From positions 1,984,001 to 2,048,000 of the forward strand of contig JAALGZ010000006.1 of NCBI GenBank assembly GCA_015227615.1: DNA of 64,000 nucleotides, written 5' to 3'. Under the pieces are notes generated by a model. It did no database searches. It was not told where the DNA came from and saw only the letters and a program-made list of their open reading frames with translations. Made by a program: the position numbers and the translations under genes. Below, piece by piece: positions 46,501 through 56,100 of this stretch. The DNA comes from Labyrinthula sp. Ha. Its lineage: Eukaryota > Sar > Bigyra > Labyrinthulida > Labyrinthulaceae. Every line of letters starts with the position of its first letter. Position 1 is the first letter of the stretch.

Positions 46501-49500
46501 ACTACACGGTTCCAATATAAAATATATTGTCGAATTTCAATATGTTCATAAGTACGGAATTCATTTTGTAGTGTTTCCCGATTTTTTATACTTTTAACGA
46601 TAATAAGATTTATTTTTTCCTCTGTAAGAAAAACTAGAAGCAATATGGGGTATTTTACTTTATTTCCAAGGTAACAACTATTACGATCACCGTACAGATA
46701 ATGCTTTTTTTTCATTATTTTTGAGAAATATAGCAATTATTATTAATACTTGATTCCAAAAAAGTAACAAAGACCTACATAGTTGAAGTAATTAAGGTGT
46801 GTGTTCATAGGAAAAATAATAAAAATAACAAATTTGAACTTTTCTTTGTTTAAGGCTTACGCGCTGCATAAAATAATATTAATTAACACGGTTAATATAT
46901 GCTCCGATAATTTTTTTGACTATCTTGGCAAGTAAACAGAGCCCTATAGAAATATGCATTTTGGATGGATTTTATTGCGCAATGCCTGGAAAAAGCCTCA
47001 TTGAAAGTTTTTTAATGGCCAGTTTCCCTTAAAGTATATCTTATTGATAATTGACATCTCACAGGAAAAAAGTTCCACATGTCTTAAGAATCTCAATGGA
47101 TGACTTGATGATCTATCTACAAGTGTAGGTTATACACAATATTTTTAATATCTTTTCTCTAAAAGATCCTCGGTATTTTGAATTTTGTGTTATACAAAAT
47201 ACCAAGTGGTTGAACCACTCGATGAAGCATATGAAGAGTTCCCACTGCAGCTTGAAAACCTATAGCAAAACATTTAGAGTTAATCATGGCCTCAGTTATG
47301 GGTATTTTGCACTCTATTTGAAATCTCTGTTGTATTTGTCGTGAATAGATTATTTCGAATTACCAGTTTATTACCAAATCAGAGAGTTTCAGAATAGATA
47401 CACCGCCATAGAAGCATACTTTTTAGGTAAGAGTACGCCATTGATTCTACTTAGGTTAATATCTTCTAACAATAAATGCCTAAGAATAAACTTTTTCATG
47501 AATCTATATTCACCTCATATCTCTAAGGAGGTTTAAATGTCCATATTGCGTTCATTTTATTTAAATATTGGTATAACTGGTTAAAATTCAACGAAAGTGA
47601 TATGATTTTTCTTAATGAAACTATCCCTTCTACTATTTTTAGCTCAAGAAATGGTTTTCGTTTTCTCTAGAAGTTCACCCTTTTGTGGTTTACATTTTGA
47701 GCATACTAACAAATGAGTTATTGACTGTCGACCGATAGCAGTGTTTGATTTCAGTCCATGTTTAGACACTTCCATTTTAAAACTCAAGGCAAGAACCTTG
47801 AAGTGATGTTTTCTGCTGAAAACCAATGACTACCGTAATATACCAAAACGAGGTTTGGTTGAAATCCTTTTAGATACATTTTATATTTTTGCAACAATTA
47901 AATTAAAAAATCTTATTAAAAGATATGGTTGTTTGTCAACAATTAAGTCGATAGCCAAAACCCAGGAAAACTATGTACAGTTGACCCAAATATTTGCAAT
48001 TACAATCTTAATAGTACATAGAACTTCAACTTCATCACGGGTTCTTAGTTGAAAGGTTCTAATGTTCCAATAATAATAGTGCAGCCTAATAAAGGGTTAC
48101 ACACGGGTTTCTTAAATGGTATCATAATCATACTGTTATAAGCAAGTATGATAGTCTTTACAAATATAAGAAATCGCAGCTAATGAAACCATCCACCAAC
48201 TTAGTTTAACTAAGATACTTTTCTTGATTTTTTCCGGAGGAATATCATACTCAAGAATATCTATTTCACTTAGAGTTGTATACGATATCAGTGTTGTCCT
48301 ATTACTAACCTTATGACCAATCCTATCCTAGTACTATCTATGCTCTTACCCTCAAAATAGTTTCTTGCGATACCTCGTTTACAATGTATTATTGTCAATA
48401 AATATCGGGTTCAAACGTGCAACAGGAAAATTTCAAGTTAAGAGAACTTGTCCATTAGACGTTCTTGTGTCTTTTATTACCACTCTCATTTAATAAAAAC
48501 TTCATTGATCGATTTTAAAAATTATTACGTGTTAATAATAGTATCTCATAGAATAAAAATCAGCGAAAATATATTATTTTTAATCCGGAATTATCAAGTT
48601 TTCGACTCTTAAGTAAACACGCAAAATTGTGAACATGCATTCTACCTTCTTATTTGAAATTCTTGGCGCAACCTCGCAGAAAATGCTTTTACTTTAAAAA
48701 CATTAAGCTTAGTATTAAGTTGATTTATTATTTTAGTTATGATGTTTCGCTTCAGTAAATGTAGAGCTCAGAGTTGCCAAATTTAGCCATCTTCGCTCAA
48801 ATACCTGACTAGCCTTCTTGAGGGAAAGGAAACCATTCTGTAGCACTTGAAATCTTTAGTAGAAAGGTATATTTTAAACAATCTTTCATTTTCTAGATTC
48901 ATCTTTTTAACTTCTTTATGAAATTATACGACATGCTGCCAAAGGTTTTGGTTTAAATTAAACTGCTATACTTTATTGTCGTGGTGTTCCCGCTGTATTA
49001 AATTAAGACAATTATGTTACTGATAGAAGCTAATTCAATATATAAATATTGATATATTTAGATTAGGTTCAATTAGATTAAACAACACGATTGAATACTA
49101 TTCAAAGAAGATAGTACTTTGTTCACAGAAAATATTTTATGAAAATTTAGTAGCAGAAAATTTATTACTTAACAGACACAACAGGTACTAATTTTTAGAA
49201 ACCAAGATGTAACTAAGTTACCCTCAATACCTTGACATATTGATTTTGTTGAAGATTTCCCGATAAAGAGCATTAAATGAGCCACTCACTTATAAATTAT
49301 TTGGATCTTAATTTGAAAGGTTTCTCAAATAGTACCTCCTGGAAACTGGAGATTTGTCCTTACTCTAGAAGGTTTCAAGCCAGCGGATGAAAATATATTA
49401 TGAACAGGATCTCAATTGTGAAAACTGAATGATGAAATATATATTGTATATATTTATATTCAATGTAGTGCTCTTACAATCAAATTATAGATGAGGTCTT

Positions 49501-49638
49501 AATCGCCCAAAATCGTTATCTTAACTTCTGGTCATATGAGAATTTTCGCACACCAGGTGTGTCTAATTAAGCCATACTCAAATATTCAACAAAGAATTTA
49601 TATACAAGAAGTTGTTTTCCAAAAAAGGGAGTTTGAAT
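40511..49638. other. 9-kb gene-poor stretch
   Basis: The longest desert of the window; AT-rich with stops in all frames. Small frames such as 41665-41865 (+), 42981-43172 (+), 44273-44473 (-), 46497-46736 (-), 47644-47826 (-) and 47855-48052 (+) have no domain signals. One possible small gene at 43679-43946 (-) is listed separately. A C homopolymer of about 7 bases lies near 44990. No recognisable transposon, RNA gene or tandem array. Confidence 0.6.
43679..43946 (-). CDS. Possible small two-exon gene with one CxxC motif
   Basis: A minus-strand frame starts with ATG at 43946 (MGTKDNQPLGLPFEAIMG) and runs through a basic middle to MQCPFCGQINLNT. A 31-nt intron candidate at 43696-43726 (GTACGT...TTGCAG) then joins in frame to a 17-nt last exon ending in TAG, for 78 aa. 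Intron length and borders fit the pattern of this genome, and CPFCG resembles half of a zinc ribbon. Against: no second CxxC, no homology recognised, and the frame lies in the middle of a long desert. Confidence 0.27.
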
Positions 49639-50118
49639 ATGACTTCTATTGGATTCCTTAGTAAGTTACTTGAACCTGACCACGGAGATGCCATGAAATT
49701 ATCCAACTTCAGAGAAACAGCAGAGGAAGAGTGGTTGATGAAATATGGTTCTCTCAACTATGAAGACATTCTCGGTACAGAGCTCGAACACATTATGAAC
49801 GATGAGAGAGATCGTTTCATGAATCTGAATGTTAAGGAACTGCTAGAAACAGCTCCAGCTGATTGTTCAAAGATTGAGGAAGAAAAAGAATTTGAAAAAC
49901 CAAGAAAAGAATTCAAACCTATGTCTTTGGTGATCAAGCTAAATGAAGAAATCTCAGTAGTTGAGATTAAGGAAAAACCAAAGAATTTCAAGAAGAAGAA
50001 GTTTTTCGAAGATTGTTGGCTAATAGAAAGAGACGAACTACCAAGGACCAGGTTGGAGAGAAAGAGGGAAGATGGTACTCTTGAACCACCAGCAAAGAGA
50101 CTGAAGGTTGGGTCTTAG
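49639..50118 (+). CDS. Small nuclear-type protein of unknown function
   Basis: 159 aa from the ATG at 49639 (MTSIGFLSKLLEP); an upstream in-frame TTG at 49612 is not needed. The protein is hydrophilic and highly charged: NFRETAEEEWLMKYGSLNYE, then an acidic-helical part (NDERDRFMNLNVKELLE), a Lys-rich stretch (KPKNFKKKKFFED) and a C-terminal PPAKRLKV, which resembles a c-Myc-type nuclear localisation signal. No known domain recognised. The even composition over 160 codons and the clear NLS make a chance frame unlikely. It may lack upstream exons, but none of the expected intron size joins in an obvious way. Confidence 0.65.
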   Translation: MTSIGFLSKLLEPDHGDAMKLSNFRETAEEEWLMKYGSLNYEDILGTELEHIMNDERDRFMNLNVKELLETAPADCSKIEEEKEFEKPRKEFKPMSLVIKLNEEISVVEIKEKPKNFKKKKFFEDCWLIERDELPRTRLERKREDGTLEPPAKRLKVGS

Positions 50119-50699
50119 AATATATTCCAGTAGAGATTAGGTTAGCGTCAAATTAAGATATTTAAGAACCAATCAAAACATATAAGAGCATTTAGCATGA
50201 AACAACCTTGCCAAAATATTTATGAAATCCAACTCCATAGCAAATGTTTCTAATACCAGGAGTTAGAACTCTATAAACTCCATATATTGCTCTTCCAAAT
50301 CTTTTTCCTTAAATTTCTCAAGCTCGTGCTGTATCAAAGCCTTTCATAAAGCTCTTTCTTCATCAAGAAACATGGTCAATTTGATAGAAAACTATTAGTA
50401 AAACGCACGAGAGTTGGAGCAGCTTACAAACTTTGAAAGCTGTTGTCTTGGATGCAAAATGGGAAACACAATGGGGTCTCAAACTTAAACCTTAATCCTA
50501 TCCATTGCCAATGAGAACATAAAATACTCTAAAGGAAACATGTTTGGTCATAGATCACCCACCAACATTTCTTCCTTATCTTGGAGTTTCTAGTATGCTT
50601 GTCTCTAAACTAAACAGTGTTTCTATTAGTACATGAGTTATGTATCAATGTTAAAATTTACTGACTCTAGATAGGAGTTCAGCTTCAAGGGCAATTCTT
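50119..50699. other. Intergenic stretch with a protein-like minus-strand scrap
   Basis: About 580 bp between two converging genes. On the minus strand, about 50240-50380 contains MFLDEERAL, a stop, then IQHELEKFKEKDLEEQYMEF, and about 50420-50480 contains FKFETPLCFPFCIQD in another frame. These read like normal protein but do not join through introns of the usual size; a decayed gene is possible. No family recognised. Confidence 0.3.
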
Positions 50700-51233
50700 C
50701 TAAGCAAAGTATTTCAATATGAAACTTAGAGCACTAGAACTAGCACTAACACTTTTCAACCATATTCGACAGAGAAGGCTCCTCTTTTCTCTAGTCCAGT
50801 TCTTCAGAATATCCTGGCTTGTACTATCGACGCAATGAAATACTGACTCCACCAAATTACCCTTTTGTTTTACTGAAAGTATGTACCTTCTACCCACCGA
50901 CTTTTCTTTGACAATCTCAAACACTTTGTTTGACGACCTCCTTTCCTTTTCTATCGGGACATTTATTTCCCTTGATCGGAAAAAAGACACTTTGGTGCTT
51001 TTCTTGCTCAGGAAGCGGTATCTCTTTCTTGAAAACAAGTATAATACAAGGCCTCTAAAACTAGCCAAACTGACCCCGAATAATATCAAGACCACGAAGA
51101 AGAATATTTTGTTATGTAGTACTGGTGTAATTGCAATGAACAGTCCCATGATTCCATTCTGCGTGAGCAAGAACCCCATTCCGTTTGAGTATACTTGCAT
51201 CTTATTTCTTATCGTGGTATACTGGTGTTTCAT
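50700..51233 (-). CDS. Small membrane protein with two hydrophobic segments, unknown function
   Basis: 177 aa from the first in-frame ATG at 51233 (MKHQYTTIRNKMQVY); the frame stays open to a stop 5' of 51300 but without another ATG. Two adjacent hydrophobic stretches (about 20-37, NGIMGLFIAITPVLH, and about 40-64, FFFVVLILFGVSLASF) are followed by a long basic cytosolic-type tail (FSRKRYRFLSKKS, EKERRSSNKVFEIV). The pattern suggests a hairpin membrane anchor with a basic domain. No family recognised. The opposite strand has a 145-codon frame, but the clear segmentation into hydrophobic and charged parts favours the minus strand. Confidence 0.5.
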   Translation of the reverse strand: MKHQYTTIRNKMQVYSNGMGFLLTQNGIMGLFIAITPVLHNKIFFFVVLILFGVSLASFRGLVLYLFSRKRYRFLSKKSTKVSFFRSREINVPIEKERRSSNKVFEIVKEKSVGRRYILSVKQKGNLVESVFHCVDSTSQDILKNWTREKRSLLCRIWLKSVSASSSALSFILKYFA

Positions 51234-52732
51234 CTCATCAGGGCAAACAGAAGAAGCATTGAGGTCGTCTATTGAAAACACTATAGTTGCTGCACCATGT
51301 CAAAGAATGATAGCCTGAAGTAGTAAAGGAACTGAAAGCGCCCCTAGGAATACACGAAAGAAACCCACTGGTGACTCAAGAATACCTAAACCAAGTAAAA
51401 TCCATATTAAGAAATGGACCAGAAGGTTCTACCCAATAAAGATAAATATGTGCAAGTGTTTTTATTGTGTGGTAAGTTTAAGGATTAGATGCTATTAAAA
51501 TTTACCGAAAAAAGCATTCTGCCTTTTGTTTGTGATTTTCCTATGGTAAATTACGAATATAAAAGATACAAGTACAGGAGTCGAATTGATCAGCGCTAGG
51601 CTAGCACTAGGGATAGTAGAACCTGGATGAAGGTGAGACGAGTTCTAAAACTACAAACTATATTCTTTTTTCTGAATAGTCAGGGCAAACATCAAGAATC
51701 TTGGTTTTATGTATTTCCATTGCTTTATACCTAAATTTTAGAAAAAAAAATATTTCTATTTACCAGAAGATATTTTCATGTGTCTTCGTTTCTGATTAAC
51801 TTAGGGTTGTTCTATAACTTATCCTTCCACTTTGACTCAATGAAGGACTTGGACTACAGTAATTCTCAATATTCTTAGACTTTAGAATACGATTTGAAAA
51901 AGAAATAGCTTCTAGCTTTTTCCAAAGAACTCAGTGGTATTTAAAAAACCTAAAATAAAAATTTAGTATTTATAGGTAAGCTCAGAGGAAAACTCAATTG
52001 AATAATATTTGGTTAAAACAGCAAGAAACCAACATTTCTATTATCGTAAAATTTCTGACGCCATTTTAGCGGGGGTCAAGAAAAAATATATATATTTTTC
52101 TAGTTGAAAAGCTTGTTTTACGATAGAGAGATAGCAGTGATGTGTTTTGAGTAGGTCAAAAACTAAAATGAATAAAGAATCTGGAAATCATGCATATTCT
52201 TAACATGATAAGATATCCTATCAATAGTGAACTAGAGTAGCAAAAGAACTTCAGGATAAGAATAGATATAGCAAAATTACGTTATACGTTACCATAGAAA
52301 AAAAATCATGGAAATCGATGTCGTTCTACGAAAGGAACTGTTGGGTTCAATAGACATTATAGTACAGATTGTTTTCTTTACCCCACATGCCAAAACCCTG
52401 TCATTGTAGATGAAAATATGACAGTTTAAACGAGAATAAAAGAAGCATATATTAAAACAAAAAATAAAGAAACAGATTTCTCTCTCAAACTTTGAATACT
52501 GTCAGCAGCAATAAACTTAAAGTTTATTCTAACTAAGGTTGGAAAGGAACAGGAGTTTCAAGAAGTATTACCATAGAAACAGAAGAATTTAGTTTGGACC
52601 ATGGCATAGGATATTTTCAATATAAATCTTAAACAAAAAATCTATGTATAATTTACTAGAGTACAATTATCTTCAAGTAATACCTCAAGCAAAGTCAAGG
52701 AATCTGGTAAGAGTAAACTGTATTCTTTGCTT
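51234..52732. other. Intergenic stretch, nothing supported
   Basis: About 1.5 kb of AT-rich sequence. I see no open frame of note, no repeat and no RNA gene. Confidence 0.7.
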
Positions 52733-53098
52733 CTAAAGGTCAATGTTATACAACAGCGGTTCCTCTTTTGAAACTGAGAGCTTTTTTCCATAAAGTACTT
52801 TTTTCCGCACAGGGTCAAAATTATATTGGTCTATTCCTCCCAATACCCGAACGTCGCCGATTTGGCTCTTTCGGGATCCATGTAACACTCCTTCTATGTG
52901 AAGTGGTGGTAGTGGCGATTGTTTCAGACTTCGAGGAAATTGGTATAAACCAAGCGCATTTTCTACATATATTTTCATTTTTCTCTTGTGCTTAGAATTT
53001 AGTTTATTTGCAGACAGTTGTTCGCACCTATTTTCTTTATTTTCGTCCATAACTGTTTTCATAATATATACACACAGTAACACAATCTTGTGATACAT
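52733..53098 (-). CDS. Small basic protein with an N-terminal KEN motif, unknown function
   Basis: 121 aa if started at the first ATG (53098); two further in-frame ATGs at 53062 and 53050 would give a more hydrophilic start, MDENKENRCEQL, which I prefer because the longer version adds a short hydrophobic stretch (IVLLCVYIM) unlike the rest. The body is basic with short Pro-rich parts (SLKQSPLPPLHIEGV) and ends KKLSVSKEEPLLYNIDL. The ENKEN near the start matches the KEN-box degron recognised by APC/C, but three residues are weak evidence. Divergent from the giant gene, with 27-75 bp between start codons depending on the start used. Confidence 0.5.
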   Translation of the reverse strand: MYHKIVLLCVYIMKTVMDENKENRCEQLSANKLNSKHKRKMKIYVENALGLYQFPRSLKQSPLPPLHIEGVLHGSRKSQIGDVRVLGGIDQYNFDPVRKKVLYGKKLSVSKEEPLLYNIDL

Positions 53099-53125
53099 TG
53101 AAATTTTGCTGAACTTTTCCCCAAA

Positions 53126-56100
53126 ATGTCATTCTACTGCAACATTCCAAAAAGAAAGACGCAAACTCAAGTTTGTGAAGTCCTGAATAATCAAATGAGC
53201 TACGATAGCGCTTCTGTAGGCAATGAAAGCGAAAACGGTTCAATGACATTTGAAGAAGCTTTGCATGGCCATAGACCATCAAATGAACAAGGCGAAATAA
53301 ATGAAACAGAAGCTACTACTGAGGAATCAGAAACTGAGTTCACAAATGATGAAGAGTCAGGATATGATTCGGAGTACGACACTGATTCATCAGAGGAAGG
53401 AGGAATGTTTAATATATTCTCTAAAATTAAAAATTTTTGCTCAACACCGAAAGCGGGATCTGAGGCGGATTCGGGTTACGACTCTGATCAGGAAGTTGAA
53501 GGATCTCTTCCAAGCGAAGTTGAAAATCCATCTAAAACAGCAAGGCAACAAGCTGAGAAGCCTCCTGTTGTGAAGACTAGAATTGTTTATGTACCTAGAG
53601 ATAAGCATGTTGCCCCTTCGCCTGTGAATCAGGCACAGAAACCTCCTGGGATTCCTCATATTTCTAGAGAAGCCGAAATTATAAAGCAAAGAAACAGATA
53701 TATAATGCTTCAAGAACGGAAGCTTCAAAATTTAAAAAGAGAATTTGCCTCTCAAAAGAAACAATCCATGGTTTATGATTCTCAGCGGATAAACAGTTTG
53801 AAAGCGAAAGAACAGAATCTAAAGGCAGAAGCCGCAAGGCAACGTCAAAAGATAAATCTTGAGTTTGCAACTAAAAAAAAGGAATTAGATACCTTGAGAC
53901 AGAGATATGAGTTTAATCTACTTAAGCAAAAGAAAGAGCTACAGCAAAGTTTTAAGAAGCACGAAGCAAAGTTGGCTGCTATCCATGAAAAACTAAAGCA
54001 GGAAAAGGAAAGAGCTGATGAAGACCACAGAATAAAAGAAGAAGAAATTACAAAGGCCAAGGAAAAGATAAAGTATCTGGAAAGTAAAAAGAGGAGTTTT
54101 GATTTGGAAGAAGATGAGTTAAAGTCAGCAAAGAACTCGGTTAAAGAAGACAGGGCAAATTTGGAATACGAAAGGACTGTAAAAGCTCTGCAAAAGAAGG
54201 TAAAAAAAATTAAGAAACAGCAAAATGAAAGTATTTCAAAGATGAAGGAGAAGACTGAAGGTGAAATCAGCAGGTTAAAACAGGAAAAACAAAAGTTTGA
54301 GGAGTTGATTACAAAGATTGATGATAACGAGGCTATTAGAAAGAGAGAAGTTGATCTGCTGCACCAGGACAAAGTTGAGTTGCTGAAAATTAATGCAGAG
54401 AAGGAGGAGCACTTAGTTCAGCTTCATCAATCCTCAATTTCTTCAATGCAGATGGAGTTGAAACAGTCACAAGCAATGAGTAGAACTCGGGAAATTGAGC
54501 TTGAGGCCAGGATTGCGAAACTACAGGAGGAGAATGTGAAACTGAGAAAAACCTATAGGAATTCTCTTAAAGAATTTGATGTACGTGGAACTAGAAAAAA
54601 ACAAAGTAGTTACTCAAAATCCAAGGGTTCATATCTCTCACTTCATTTGAAAAGTGATGATGCTAGTTCTCTTTCTGAGGATGCTAAGGCTTTTCGTGAG
54701 AGAGAAAAGAGCCTAGGTCGTTTTAAAGAGAAACGAAAAAGAGCGAAGAAGAAGCTGGAACGCGCCCTTTCCAAGGGTTATTCAAGCTATGACTCGTATG
54801 AAGGTCATTCTCAGGCAAGTAATTCAGAAGATGAGGCAGCTTCTAATGTTTCACAACACCCTGCTCGAATACCTGTTAGAAGCCACAGCGTTCAGAAAAT
54901 TTCTCCATACAGAGAAGCAGGAGTAAATCCTAGTATTCCTGCGAATGTACCCTCTGTGGCTGCAGAGAGTCAAACTTCTGTTGAGCTCAGAAAAATGCGT
55001 GATGAGAATGAAAGGCTAGCACAGGGAAATGTCCGAATCGAAGTAGAAACTGAAAATCTTGCCAACTCTCAAGAGCAACTTTTATCATCTCGCGAAACAC
55101 AATTTGAGACTGAGAAAGTTTTAGCGAAGTCCATTCTTGTTTCCCAAAAAGGTGCAGTGCAGACTCTAGAGAGCGAAGTTTCTGAAAAGCAAATTCTAAT
55201 TGAAAGGGAGATTTTGGCGAAGGAGCGTGAAGCCCTGGAGAGGGAAAGGAAGAACCTACGACTTGCTGAAATGAAGAATGAGCTTGAAAGAAAAGTGCTT
55301 CAGAAGAAAGATATAGAAGCTCATCAAACTCAATTACAACGAGAGTTTGAAGCGAGGCTCAACGCTCAGAAGCAGGAGCAGGAGAGGTTTCGAATGCAAC
55401 AGCAAGACGAGGAGAGTTTCATTATGAGAAAGAGTTTAAAGCTACTTGAGTTGAGACAAAAGGAAACCGAACTACTGCGAAAAACTCGAGAGCGACTGGT
55501 GTATGAAGAGATGGAACAACTGAGAAGGGAAAAGGAGCTTAAGTCTCAAAGTTTCAATTTGGGTGTCGCCAGATCTAGCAGTATGGCCCCTCGGAACAGA
55601 GAGAGACTAGGCTCTCAATATTCTCAGCATAGTTATAATACGTATGGATCTTTTCAACACCGTAATGCTGAAAGCCCTTTGAAGAGTAATGTTGGAAGAA
55701 ACTTTCTCGAGCACATTGAAGGTGAAACCAGTAGAATTATGAGACAGTTTGAGGAGGAAAGATCACTAGTAGATGAAAATTGGAGGATCGAAAAAAGAAT
55801 GTTGCAACAGGAGAGAGAAGCTCTGGAACAACTTAAGATCCAAAGACTGAACAACCTGTTAATACCTACCGAAACACCAGAGCCTCAGCTTGATGTCAAC
55901 ATGCTCTCATTGCTTCAGGAGTACAATATTGAAAAAGCTGGAAAGAAGTTTCTGAAACAAGGGGCAACAACACTAAGACAGGCTCTCAGTTTATCCGACC
56001 CCCAATTTAGAAAAATTGGGTTCAGGAACTCTGAGCAAATTGCAAGTTTCAAATCGGTCTTGCTAAAGAAGATCCAAAGCGTGGAATCTGGCTCACCTGC

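Noticed and set aside
50881-51318. 145-codon plus-strand frame antisense to the two-TM protein
   Set aside because: The minus strand has well-separated hydrophobic and basic parts, while this frame looks like its mirror; only one is likely real.
53845-54372. 175-codon minus-strand frame rich in Ser, Phe and Leu
   Set aside because: Antisense of the coiled coil (GAA/AAG codons read as TTC/CTT); not a membrane protein.
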